Source: JBGSTR01 sp963707135 (GTDB taxonomy: Bacteria; Pseudomonadota; Gammaproteobacteria; Chromatiales; Chromatiaceae). Taken from it: a stretch of DNA of 40,372 bases. The stretch covers positions 1 to 40,372 of the forward strand of contig CAVPOY010000003.1 of assembly GCA_963707135.1 (NCBI GenBank), written 5' to 3'. Position 1 is the first letter of the stretch. Every line of letters starts with the position of its first letter. This document shows positions 8,354 through 16,915 of the stretch, piece by piece. The notes beneath the pieces were generated by a model that was given only the letters and a program-made list of their open reading frames with translations, had not been told where the DNA came from and made no database searches. A program made the position numbers and the translations under genes.

Positions 8354-10219
8354 CTAGAAGTCATGATCCAGAAACGCCGAATTAGTCGTATCGCCCGAGC
8401 GAAACCAACTCCCAATACGCTTCACGAGCTCAGGAAGGTTAGGTTCTCGGCTCGCAACGTTTGGCTCGGCCGCTTGCCTACTGATTGTCAACAATTCCTG
8501 ATCGTTGGGCTGTATCTGAAGACCCCTGGAGGCAAACTGGCGCGCGCTACCCAGCTCGCCCTTGTCCAGTCGTCGCTGAGCAAGTAGCCGATACCGCTGT
8601 ACGATTCGCTGCACGCCAGCGCGCGCCTTAGCATTGTTGGGGTCTCGCGCGAGCACTGCTCGGTAGTAGGCATACGCGTTGTCACCCGACGGCACGGTTA
8701 GCCTGTTCTTTGACAACGCGCGTTGAGCGTTCGCCAGCAGTTCGCTTATCTTGTTGCGGGCGTCGTCTTCTTGAGTTCTATCTTCCGGCACCGCGGCGCT
8801 CGGAGGCCCTGCTTCCGCGATCTCCGCGGATTCGACCGTCGTCGGCTGGTCCTCCTGTGTATTCTCGCGCACGTCCGTCGACCCGTCCGATCCGTTATTC
8901 ACTGGTTGTTCCTCAACCAGTTGCGGTGCAAGGTCTCCCATGTGGTCGCCGTCCATGGGTGGATCGACCACTCCGCCAAGAGCGTGCGGGGGCAACCTCG
9001 AAGCGTTCGGTTCGATTGGTGCGTCAGCACTCCTTGGTGCGGGCTGCTCCGGGGCGGTGGTTGCAGCAACTGGGGGCCATTCCTGGGGGCCCTGTTTGCC
9101 GGCGTCAGACGGCACGGAAAGATCGCCGTCTAGGGTGCCGAACGTCAGAGAGACGGAGAGGGCCAGCGCGGATAGTGCCGCAAGTACCCATTTCCAGTCC
9201 CAACCGCTCAAGGGCCGGAGCCAGCCCTTCAAGTCTCGCATCGCCGAGTTGAGCGGTTGGCCGTCGATCCGCGGCGAAACGCGTTTCCGCAACGCGGGCT
9301 CGCTCGGTCCTATGTCCTGCACGTCCGGCGTATCCATGTCCTCGAGAGGCTCTGAAGGGGCGATTCGAGCCAAGGACTGTGCTTGCTGGGAGTTGAGAGG
9401 CAGCGCGGGGTGATCCTTCCCAATCTGCTCCAGTACGGATTCGACATCGCAATATTCCAAGCGGCGCGCATCCCCCAGACGACCGTGCAGGAGCAGGTGG
9501 CCTACGCTCAAGTTGATCAGGCGGGGGACGCCGCCGGTGCGTTCATGGATCAAACGCTTCGCGTCGGCGCTGATGACCGGGTCTCCTCGCCAACCAAGGT
9601 GACCGAGCTCGTGAGCGACATAGGCGTGGGTTTCGCTGGCGGACAAGGGAGGCAACTCGCCGCTAGCTACAACCAATTGTTGGATTTGCGCGCAATCGGG
9701 CTGCTGCAGCCTCTCGTGCAGCCGTTCCAGTCCGACGAGGATGATGTGAACGGCGTGCCCGTGACCCGCGATTAGGTCGAACAGTAGATGGAGCTCATCC
9801 AAAGCCGCCACTGACAAATCGTGGGCTTCATCGATTATCAGTATTACGTCTTGGCCTTGGGAGTTCTCTCCTACAAGACGCTCCTTTAAGTCGACCAGTA
9901 ACCTGGCTTTTCTAGTATCCCCGGTCTTTAGTCCGAACGAGAAACCAACCAACTGCGGCAGCTCTTCTGCGTCGACCCGACAATTGCTCACCTTCCCCAA
10001 CAAACAGCCGTCCTTTCGAAGCCGGGCGGCCAAGTCCTCGACGAGGGTAGTCTTGCCGATACCCGCAGAACCAGTGAGCACGATAAAACCGTCGCGCTGC
10101 CTTGTTGCCTCGAGCAGCGTCTCGAACGCGGCGGTATAGCCAACGCTCGAAAACCTATAGCGCTTTTCCTGAGCGAGCTTAGGTTGGCCTTTTTTCGATC
10201 CGCAAAGCTGTTCGAACAT
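8354..10219 (-). CDS. ExeA/GspA-like AAA+ ATPase with transmembrane segment and TPR-like tail
   Basis: A 621-residue protein. Residues 20-270 are an ExeA-type AAA+ domain: Walker A GSAGIGKT at 50-57, Walker B ILIIDEAHD near 126-134 and GGVPRLINL as a sensor/C-domain motif. A single membrane span follows a WKWVLAALSALALS segment near residue 345. After a long Glu/Pro/Ser-rich linker comes a C-terminal TPR-like region (AYYRAVLARDPNNAKAR, LQIQPNDQEL). In type II secretion ExeA proteins use ATP to help place the secretin across peptidoglycan; related ATPases occur beside exopolysaccharide genes. No secretion genes are in view. Base composition looks lower in GC than its neighbours, and it lies between two LOV copies, suggesting separate acquisition. 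Confidence 0.8.
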   Translation of the reverse strand: MFEQLCGSKKGQPKLAQEKRYRFSSVGYTAAFETLLEATRQRDGFIVLTGSAGIGKTTLVEDLAARLRKDGCLLGKVSNCRVDAEELPQLVGFSFGLKTGDTRKARLLVDLKERLVGENSQGQDVILIIDEAHDLSVAALDELHLLFDLIAGHGHAVHIILVGLERLHERLQQPDCAQIQQLVVASGELPPLSASETHAYVAHELGHLGWRGDPVISADAKRLIHERTGGVPRLINLSVGHLLLHGRLGDARRLEYCDVESVLEQIGKDHPALPLNSQQAQSLARIAPSEPLEDMDTPDVQDIGPSEPALRKRVSPRIDGQPLNSAMRDLKGWLRPLSGWDWKWVLAALSALALSVSLTFGTLDGDLSVPSDAGKQGPQEWPPVAATTAPEQPAPRSADAPIEPNASRLPPHALGGVVDPPMDGDHMGDLAPQLVEEQPVNNGSDGSTDVRENTQEDQPTTVESAEIAEAGPPSAAVPEDRTQEDDARNKISELLANAQRALSKNRLTVPSGDNAYAYYRAVLARDPNNAKARAGVQRIVQRYRLLAQRRLDKGELGSARQFASRGLQIQPNDQELLTISRQAAEPNVASREPNLPELVKRIGSWFRSGDTTNSAFLDHDF

Positions 10220-10243
10220 GTGCGCCTCCGTAAGGCGGCGGTT

Positions 10244-10679
10244 TCAAGTTGTCCAGATCTCCAGGCCCGCCTCGTCCGTCTGGACCATGTCGGTCACGCC
10301 GGACTGGATCCCAAAATAGTGGACAAGTCGGTCCTGGCGGTCGAGCAGCGGGCGGATGGAGAAGCGGTAGTAGAACAAGGTGCCGTCCTTGTGATGGTTG
10401 CGCAGAGTTGACGGTTACGGATTTGTGATCGAGCAGAGCCTCGCGGATGCGCTCGACCTCGGGTTGGTGGCGGCCCGTCCCCTGGAGGAACCGGCAGTTG
10501 CGGCCCCCGGATTTCGTCCCGATCGTACCCGCTTATGAGCTCGAAGGCCTCGTTGGCATAGTCGATGGGATTTTCCGGCTGGTCCGGGTCGGACAGGGTG
10601 ATGCCGTTGACGCAGGTATAGAGGATCTGGAGAGGATGAAGGGAACGGTCCCCTCGTCTTTTTCGGCCAAGAACTCCAT
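10244..10679 (-). pseudogene. Decayed second LOV gene copy
   Basis: Compared with the intact gene at 7055-7516, this copy keeps the ATG (10679) and the same first 16 codons. It then loses a C in the CTCTCCCAGATC segment, gains a G just before the NCRF region, and gains an A near TCAACTCTGCGC. Together these destroy the frame. The codons for the flavin-binding Asn-Cys-Arg are still present at DNA level. The end also differs (GIQSGVTDMVQ-like) and stops at about 10244. Three independent indels plus substitutions make true decay more likely than sequencing error. Confidence 0.85.
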
Positions 10680-10790
10680 AGTGTGCTCCTATCGTTGTGG
10701 TTCGCAGCCGGGGCGGCACTCGGGCTGAGAAAGTCTGGATGATCCGGACGCCAGTCTGGACCCGTCAAGGAGCACGGGCAACGCCGCCCT
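10300..10790. repeat. Duplicated LOV segment, copy B
   Basis: Direct-repeat partner of about 7140-7630. It includes the decayed LOV coding region and its well-conserved upstream block (10680-10790). The upstream block stays highly similar although the gene is broken. Confidence 0.78.
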
Positions 10791-10867
10791 GCGGGACCGA
10801 CCCCGGAGCCTGGTTCGCTTATCCAGCAGACTTTCGACCGGGCCCATTGTCTGTTCCTGTGTCCAAC

Positions 10868-11896
10868 ATGACAGATAAACCAGAGACAGGATCCGGTGGC
10901 GCCCCCGGACCGCCGGCGTCCCAGCTGGTGCAGGCCAGCGCCTTCTGGGTCGCCGAGCCGGGCCGGGGTGAGATTCGCCGGGAGGTTCTTCCGGATCCCG
11001 CCCCCGGTGATGCGCTGGTGCGCACCCTCTGTAGCGGAATAAGCCGCGGGACCGAGTCCCTGGTGTTTCGCGGCGAGGTACCGCCAAGCGAGTACCGGGC
11101 CATGCGCGCTCCCTTCCAAGGTGGCGACTTTCCGGGTCCGGTCAAGTACGGCTACTGCAGCGTGGGCGTGGTGGAGGAGGGTCCCGAGAACCTTGCGGGA
11201 CGGACGGTTTTCTGCCTGCACCCGCACCAGACCCGCTTTCGGGTCCCGGCTGACGCGCTCCACCCGCTGCCCGACGAGGTGCCACCCGGCCGCGCTGTGC
11301 TCGCTGCCAATCTGGAAACCGCGATTAACGGGCTTTGGGATGCCGCTCCCCGCATCGGTGACCGAATCGCGGTCATCGGTGCCGGTACCCTGGGCTGCCT
11401 CGTCGCCTGGCTGGCGGGACAAGTCCCCGGATGCCGGGTCGAGCTGATCGACCTGAATCCCCGCCGCGCCGCCATCGCCGCGGCCCTCGGGGTGGGGTTC
11501 GCGAGCCCCGACGAGGCGACCCCCGAGTCGGACCTGGTGATCCACACCAGCGGCTCCCCCGCGGGTCTGGCCCAGGGGCTGGGGATCGCGGGTTTCGAGG
11601 CCACGGTGCTGGAACTGAGCTGGTATGGCACGCGCGAGGTCCCCTTGCCCCTCGGCCAGGGTTTCCACCGTCGCCGGTTGACCATTCGCTCATCCCAGGT
11701 CGGCAGCGTCGCCACCGCTCAGCGGGCGCGTTGGGACCATCGCCGGCGAATGGCCCTGGCCCTGTCACTGCTGGCTGACCCGGTCCTGGATCAGCTCATA
11801 ACCGGCGAAGACGCCTTCGACGACTTGCCGGCGGTCCAGGCGCGGCTCGCCCTGGACCCGGGCGACACCCTGATGCACCGTATCCGTTACCCCTGA
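10868..11896 (+). CDS. Zinc-binding alcohol dehydrogenase-like (MDR) oxidoreductase
   Basis: A 342-residue medium-chain dehydrogenase/reductase-like protein. A GroES-like N-terminal half carries CSGISRGTESLVFRG and GYCSVGVVEEG. A Rossmann half has the nucleotide signature IGAGTLGCL near residue 165 followed by a VELIDLNPRR acidic-end strand. The classical catalytic zinc pattern is incomplete, as in many members associated with PTPS-like genes. The start ATG at 10868 is the first good in-frame ATG. It heads a plus-strand cluster, 13 bp before the PTPS-like gene, and probably oxidises or reduces a pathway intermediate; the substrate is unknown. Confidence 0.82.
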   Translation: MTDKPETGSGGAPGPPASQLVQASAFWVAEPGRGEIRREVLPDPAPGDALVRTLCSGISRGTESLVFRGEVPPSEYRAMRAPFQGGDFPGPVKYGYCSVGVVEEGPENLAGRTVFCLHPHQTRFRVPADALHPLPDEVPPGRAVLAANLETAINGLWDAAPRIGDRIAVIGAGTLGCLVAWLAGQVPGCRVELIDLNPRRAAIAAALGVGFASPDEATPESDLVIHTSGSPAGLAQGLGIAGFEATVLELSWYGTREVPLPLGQGFHRRRLTIRSSQVGSVATAQRARWDHRRRMALALSLLADPVLDQLITGEDAFDDLPAVQARLALDPGDTLMHRIRYP

Positions 11897-11909
11897 TGGG
11901 AGAAGTCTG

Positions 11910-12314
11910 ATGTACAGCCTGTGCGTGCGCGACCATGTCATGATCGCCCACAGCCTGCCGGGCGAGGTCTTCGGCCCCGCCCAGCGGCTCCATGGGGCCA
12001 CCTACGTGGTGGACCTGGAATTTCGTCGGCCGGAGTTGGACCAGGACAACCTGGTCGTGGACATCGGGCTCGCCGGCCGGGCGCTGCGCGCCGTCCTGGC
12101 GCCGCTGGACTACCGCAATCTGGACGAGCACCCGGACCTTCGGGGCCAGACGACTACCACCGAGTTCATGGCGCGCCAGGTCTTCGACGGCATGGCCGCG
12201 CGCATCGCCGCCGGCGAGCTGGGCGATGCTGCCCGGGGCGTCAGCGCCCTTCGCGTGGTCCTGCGCGAGTCCCACCTCGCCTGGGCCGCCTACGAGTCGG
12301 AGCTGCCTGCCTGA
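11910..12314 (+). CDS. 6-pyruvoyl-tetrahydropterin synthase (QueD)-like protein, divergent
   Basis: A 134-residue T-fold protein of the PTPS/QueD family, with GGAGAA upstream of the ATG at 11910. PTPS enzymes convert dihydroneopterin triphosphate with a zinc held by three His. Here His14 (MIAHS) and His28 (RLHGATY) are present, but the third ligand of the usual HGH is Ala30. The usual LDHxxLN is LDYRNLD, and the catalytic Cys is absent. TTTEFMAR and RESHLAWAAY keep the substrate-pocket Glu pattern. All fold motifs remain, so this looks like a specialised subfamily rather than a decaying gene. Its reaction is probably not the textbook one. Confidence 0.8.
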   Translation: MYSLCVRDHVMIAHSLPGEVFGPAQRLHGATYVVDLEFRRPELDQDNLVVDIGLAGRALRAVLAPLDYRNLDEHPDLRGQTTTTEFMARQVFDGMAARIAAGELGDAARGVSALRVVLRESHLAWAAYESELPA

Positions 12315-13384
12315 GCACGCCCCCAACCGACCGCCGGCGCCTGTGGTTCCTGATTCCCGGCGACCTGGACACCCCCACCGGGGGCTATCGCTACGACCGG
12401 CGCATCCTGGCCGGGCTCGCCGAGCGCGGATGGCGGGTGGCGCATCGTTCGCTGGACGCGAGCTTTCCGGCGCCGACCCCCGCGGCCCTGGGGCACGCCG
12501 GATCGGTTCTCTCGTCCATTCCGGACGGCGCCGTCGTTGCGGTGGACGGGCTCGCCTTCGGCGCGCTGCCGGAGCTGGCGGAGGCGCAGGGCGAGCGGCT
12601 TCGGCTCGTGGCCCTGATCCACCACCCCCTGGCCGACGAGGCCGGGCTCGCCTCCGATCTGGCCGAGGCGCTTCGCCGATCGGAGGCCCGCGCGCTGGCT
12701 CGGGCCCGGCTTGTCGTGGTTACCAGCGCCTTCACCGCCCGGCTGCTCGCCGACTACGGGGTGCCGCCCGGGCGCATCCGGGTGGTGGAGCCCGGCACGG
12801 ACCCGGCGCCGGCTGCGCTGGGCTCGACGGACCGCGAGCCGCTTCTGCTGAGCGTCGGCGCCCTGGTCCCGCGCAAGGGGCACGACCTCCTGCTGCGAGC
12901 GCTGGCGGACGTTCGCGACCTGGGCTGGCGGCTCGACTGCGTCGGCAGCCCAGACCGGGACCCGGATTGGTGCGGCGCCCTCCTGCGGCTGCGCGACGAG
13001 CTCGAACTGCGCGAGCGGGTGACCTTCTCGGGGACGCTCACCGGGCCGGAACTGGATAGGCGTTATGCGGAGGCCGACCTCTTTATGCTGGCCACCCGTT
13101 TCGAGGGTTACGGCATGGTCTTCGCGGAAGCCCTCGCGCGGGGGCTGCCGATCCTCGCCACCCGGACCGGTGCCGTCGGACAGACGATACCGCCAGGGGC
13201 CGGCGTCCTGGTCCGGCCCGATGATCCCGCGGCGCTGGCCGCGGCGCTCCGTGAGCTGCTGGCGGATCCGGCTCGGCGCCGGCGGCTCGCGGTCCAGTCC
13301 CGTGCGGCGGGGTTGCGGCTGCCCACCTGGGCACAGGCCGCCGCGGCCTTCGCCGCAGCGTGCGAGGAGGTTCTGCATGGGTGA
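12311..13384 (+). CDS. Glycosyltransferase, GT4 family
   Basis: About 357 residues with the two-domain GT-B layout. The N-terminal PGDLDTPTGGYRYD loop is the sugar-nucleotide-type entry. IRVVEPGTDP lies at the interdomain region, SVGALVPRKGHDLLL starts the C-domain, and FEGYGMVFAEALARGLPI carries the E-x7-E motif that binds the nucleotide sugar. No in-frame ATG/GTG/TTG exists near the beginning. The frame overlaps the previous stop in CTGA at 12311-12314, so a CTG start is assumed and is uncertain. Overlap with genes on both sides argues for one operon. It would transfer a sugar to the pathway product or to a lipid/protein acceptor. Confidence 0.85.
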   Translation: MSTPPTDRRRLWFLIPGDLDTPTGGYRYDRRILAGLAERGWRVAHRSLDASFPAPTPAALGHAGSVLSSIPDGAVVAVDGLAFGALPELAEAQGERLRLVALIHHPLADEAGLASDLAEALRRSEARALARARLVVVTSAFTARLLADYGVPPGRIRVVEPGTDPAPAALGSTDREPLLLSVGALVPRKGHDLLLRALADVRDLGWRLDCVGSPDRDPDWCGALLRLRDELELRERVTFSGTLTGPELDRRYAEADLFMLATRFEGYGMVFAEALARGLPILATRTGAVGQTIPPGAGVLVRPDDPAALAAALRELLADPARRRRLAVQSRAAGLRLPTWAQAAAAFAAACEEVLHG

Positions 13385-14345
13385 CTTCAGCCTCGACTGG
13401 CTGGCCCTGCGCGAGGCGGCGGACGCCCGGGCCCGCTCGGCCGCACTTAGCGAACGGCTCGCCGGCTGGCTGTCGGAACAGACGCCGCTGGCCGGTGAGC
13501 CGGACAACCCGCTGACCGTGCTGGACCTGGGCTGCGGCACCGGGTCCAATCTCCGCTATCTGGCCCCGAGGCTTCCGCCGCGGATAGGGAGCGGGCAGCG
13601 CTGGATCTGCCTGGACCGGGACGAGGCGCTGCTTGCGGACCTCCGCCGCCGCACCGCCGAGTGGGCGGGCGGCCTGGGCCTGGCCGCCTCGACGGACGGA
13701 GACAGGTTGCGCATCGAGGGTGCCGGGGCACGTTGGGAGATCATCACCCGGCCGTTCGATCTGGCTATCGGCGTTCCTCCGCTGCCGATGGGCCGTGGGG
13801 CGCTGGTCACGGCCTCGGCGCTGCTGGACCTGGTCTCCGGGACTTGGCTCGAGGGCCTGATCAGGACCTGCAGCCTTGCCGGCGCGCCCCTGCTGCTGGC
13901 ACTGACCTACGACGGCCGGGTGGTCATCGAGCCGGAGCACCCCCTTGACGACCGGGTCATCGATCTGGTCAATGCCCATCAGCGGCGGGACAAGGGATTC
14001 GGCCCAGCCCTTGGTCCCGGCGCCGCGGCACGGCTTGCCCAACTCGCCGAGCCTCTAGGGTTCTCGGTCAGTCTGGCGGACAGCGACTGGCGGCTCGGCC
14101 CCGATGAGGCCGGTATCCAGCGAGCACTGACGGAGGGCTGGACCGCGGCCGCTGTAGAGCAGGCCGGCGACCGGTCGGGCCGGGACGTCATGGCGCTGAG
14201 GACGTCGATCCAGGCATGGGGCGAGGTGCGGCGGGCCGAGATCGGCGCCGGGCGCTCCCGCATTCGGGTGGGGCACAAGGACGCCCTACTGCTTCCCCTC
14301 GGATCGGAAGGGAGCCGTCCGACTCCAGCCGCCGGGGAGCGATGA
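13377..14345 (+). CDS. SAM-dependent methyltransferase, class I
   Basis: A 322-residue protein with the class I SAM-binding motif VLDLGCGTGSNLRYL near residue 48 and the acidic strand ICLDRDEALL about 30 residues later. The start ATG at 13377 has AGGAGG just upstream and overlaps the glycosyltransferase stop by 8 bp, so translation is probably coupled. The region after residue 110 (FDLAIGVPPLPMGRGALVTA) replaces the usual motif IV. The substrate cannot be read from the sequence; linkage to the PTPS-like and GT genes suggests methylation of the same small molecule. Confidence 0.85.
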   Translation: MGDFSLDWLALREAADARARSAALSERLAGWLSEQTPLAGEPDNPLTVLDLGCGTGSNLRYLAPRLPPRIGSGQRWICLDRDEALLADLRRRTAEWAGGLGLAASTDGDRLRIEGAGARWEIITRPFDLAIGVPPLPMGRGALVTASALLDLVSGTWLEGLIRTCSLAGAPLLLALTYDGRVVIEPEHPLDDRVIDLVNAHQRRDKGFGPALGPGAAARLAQLAEPLGFSVSLADSDWRLGPDEAGIQRALTEGWTAAAVEQAGDRSGRDVMALRTSIQAWGEVRRAEIGAGRSRIRVGHKDALLLPLGSEGSRPTPAAGER

Positions 14346-14429
14346 AGGTTGAAAGCCGCAAACCAGTAACCACTAAGGAAAACGCGGATCGATTGCGTTT
14401 CCTGTCCGCGCCTAAGTTGCCCCGGCATT

Positions 14430-14452
14430 TTCAATGGACGCAAGCCATTGAA
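14430..14452. repeat. Perfect inverted repeat upstream of cytochrome b561
   Basis: TTCAATGG at 14430-14437 and CCATTGAA at 14445-14452 form an 8-bp stem with a 7-base loop, 65 bp before the cytochrome gene. It may be an operator or RNA hairpin; there is no T-run. A weaker stem (GGAAAACGC/GCGTTTCC) lies just upstream near 14377-14402. Confidence 0.45.
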
Positions 14453-14516
14453 GCACGCCTAACGGCGCAGCGGTGAAGCGGAGCGCTCGTCCCATAGTCC
14501 GACCGGAGGGGAAATC

Positions 14517-15075
14517 ATGATCGAGACCGACCGTTATGCCCTGGTACAACGCCTGCTGCACTGGCTGATCGCATTCCTGGTGGCTGGGCGTCCTAGGGGT
14601 CGGCATGACCTTGGGGTTCCTGGGGTACGACGGGGTCAAGGAGACCTTCGGGAACGACATCACCAACGCGCTTTACACCTACCACAAGACCTTCGGTGTC
14701 ATGATCCTCGCCCTGATGATGGTGCGCCTGGCGCTCAGGCTGGTCCTCGGCGCGCCGCCCTATCGGCCGCCCCTGGCCAGGCTCGAACGCGTCGCCAGCC
14801 GCTTGGTCCATGGCCTCTTCTATGTCGCCCTCCTGGCCATGCCGGTGATTGGCTGGCTCGCTACCGCGGCGGGCGGCTACCCGGTGCAGTTCTTCGGCTG
14901 GAACCTGCCGGGATTCATCGGCAAGGACAAGGAGCTCAGCGAGACCCTGTTCGCCCTGCACGGGTTCCTCGGGTGGGCGATCCTCGGCCTCATCGTCTTG
15001 CACGTCGCGGGCGCAATGCGCCACTGGGTGATCAAGCGCGACGGGGTAATGGCTCGGATGAGCCTGCTGCGCTGA
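14517..15075 (+). CDS. Cytochrome b561 family protein (frameshifted)
   Basis: A four-helix membrane di-haem cytochrome. RLLHWLIAFLV (helix 1 His), TYHKTFGVM (helix 2 His), RLVHGLFYVALLAMPVIGW (helix 3 His) and ALHGFLGWAILGLIVLHVAG (helix 4 His pair) are all visible. AGGGGA precedes ATG 14517. One extra base at about 14581-14586 shifts the frame between helix 1 and LGVLGVGMTLGFLGYDG; the rest is open to 15075. About 185 residues when repaired. Such proteins pass electrons between quinol and periplasmic partners or quench superoxide. The indel may be a sequencing error. Confidence 0.83.
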
Positions 15076-15138
15076 ACGCTCGACGGGCGCAACCGCCAGG
15101 TCGATCGACGCTCTCCGTTGACATTCGTTGACCGCTCA

Positions 15139-16072
15139 ATGAAGCAGACCACGCCCATCGGCAAGGCGCACCGGCAGTTGACCGATGTCCCGGCAACCGG
15201 CGCGACGGCCATCGACGGCCTCTCGGCCCTGGCCGACCTCGTCGCCGAACGCGGGCGGCTCTTCGTGCTGAGCGGGGCCGGCTGCAGCACGGCGTCGGGC
15301 ATCCCCGACTACCGGGACAGGGACGGGCGCTGGAAGGTCAGCGAACCGATCCGCTACCAGGAGTTTCTGCGCAGCGCCGACGCGCGTCGCCGCTACTGGT
15401 CCCGAAGCTTCGCCGGCTGGCCGAGCGTGGCGGCGTCGCGGCCGAATAGCGCCCATCGGGCGCTGGCGGCCCTGGAGCGGGCGGGTCTGGTCCAGCAACT
15501 GGTGACCCAGAACGTGGACGGCCTGCATCAGGCGGCCGGGCATCGGCGGGTGATCGATCTGCATGGCCGGCTCGCCTGGGTGGACTGCCTGGTATTGCCG
15601 CCTGCGCCTCCCGAGGGCCGAGGTCCAAGAGCGGATCGCCGCCGCCAATCCGGAGCAGGACCACCGGACCCTCGGCCTATCGCGCCGGACGGGGATGCCC
15701 TGGTCTCGCCAGGGCAGGAGGTCGCTTTCCGGGTGCCCGACTGTCCCCGCTGCGGCGGGGTGCTCAAGCCGGCGGTGGTCTTCTTCGGCGAGAATGTCCC
15801 GCGGCCCGGGTGGAGCACGCCCTGGAGCGGCTCCGGGAATCGGCCGCCGTGCTGGCGGTCGGCACGTCCCTGACCGTCTTCTCCGGCTTCCGCTTCTGCC
15901 GGGAGGCCGCGCTGCACGGAGCAGCCCCATCGCCCTGGTGAACCGCGGAAGGACCCGGGCCGACGACCTCGCCGCGATCCGGGTGGATGGGGACGTCGGA
16001 GAAGTCCTGTCGGCGCTGGCGACCAGGCTCGGCGCGGACGGGAACCAGGCGGCAGACCGCCATCACCACTAG
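15139..16072 (+). pseudogene. NAD-dependent deacetylase (sirtuin), several frameshifts
   Basis: The sirtuin core is recognisable: SGAGCSTASGIPDYRD (NAD-binding GAG loop), QNVDGLHQAAG, DLHGR with the catalytic His, a DCL-x-C and CPRCGG zinc pair, and PAVVFFGENV. Later comes AVGTSLTVFSGFRF and ALVNRGRTRADDL. Reading requires at least four frame changes: near 15585, near 15660, between about 15790 and 15807, and near 15920. The intact gene would be about 300 residues, resembling bacterial class II-type enzymes that deacylate acyl-lysines. It lies 17 bp before the creatininase-like gene. With this many indels it is either dead or poorly sequenced. ATG at 15139 is chosen; a TTG at 15118 is in frame. 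Confidence 0.8.
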
Positions 16073-16088
16073 ACCGACCGGACCCAGG

Positions 16089-16899
16089 ATGTCCTCAAGC
16101 GGAAACTGGCAGGATCTGACCACCGAAGACTTCGAGGGCATCGACCCCGAGCCCACGGTCGCATTGCTGCCGGTCGCGGCGGTCGAGGGCCACGGTCCGC
16201 ACCTGCCCCTCGCCACGGATGCCATCATCAACGCCGGTGTCGTTGCCCGAGCGCTGGAGCACCTGCGGCGACGGCCCCAGGCTTCTGGTGCTGCCGGCCC
16301 AGACCGTGGGGCACAGCCTGGAGCACACGGCCTATGCCGGCACCCTGAGCGCCGCCGCCGAGACCCTGCTGGCCCTGTGGACCGAGATCGGGCGGGGCGT
16401 CGCGCGCGCCGGGGTCCGCAAGCTGATCCTGTTCAACAGCCACGGGGGACAGAAGGCCCTGGTGGATCTTGCGGCGCTGCGCCTGCGGGCCGAGCTCGGC
16501 ATGCTCGTGGTGCGCGCCAACAGCTTCGCGCTCGGCACGCCCGCCGGGCTCTTCCCGCCGGAGGAGTTGATCCACGGCCTTCATGGCGGCGAGGTCGAGA
16601 CCTCGCTGCTGATGCACCTGCGGCCGGACCTGGTCCGCGTCGACAAGCTCCAAGACTTCCAGGGTCTGCCCGAGCGGGCGGCGCGGGACCACGCGCTTCT
16701 CGGTGTCGAGCATCCTGTCGGGTTCGGCTGGATGAGCCAGGACCTCCACCCGGCCGGGGTCTGCGGCAATGCCGCCCGGGCCGACTCGTCGCGGGGCGAG
16801 CAGCTTCTCGACTACCTGGCCGCCCGACTCGCCCTGCTGGTGCGGGAGGTGGCGGACATACCCCTCGACCGCCTGCGAACGGGCCTCGCGGGTCGCTGA
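16089..16899 (+). CDS. Creatininase-family amidohydrolase (ArfB/MftE-like), frameshifted
   Basis: Metal ligands of the creatininase family are present: E33-G-H35-G-P-H38-L-P and D44, then NSHGGQ and HGGEVETS. One extra base at about 16264-16272 shifts the frame between ALEHLRR and GPRLLVLPAQTVG; the rest is open to 16899. Repaired length about 269 residues, normal for the family. Members include creatinine amidohydrolase, the mycofactocin peptidase MftE and the archaeal FAPy deformylase ArfB. The neighbouring reductase-only RibD_C gene makes an ArfB-like deformylase the most attractive reading, though creatininase substrate cannot be fixed from sequence alone. Confidence 0.85.
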
Positions 16900-16915
16900 C
16901 ATGGCAGGAGAACCC

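Noticed and set aside
10415..11668. 417-codon open frame on the minus strand
   Set aside because: Antisense to the dehydrogenase gene and running into the dead LOV copy; no recognisable motif.
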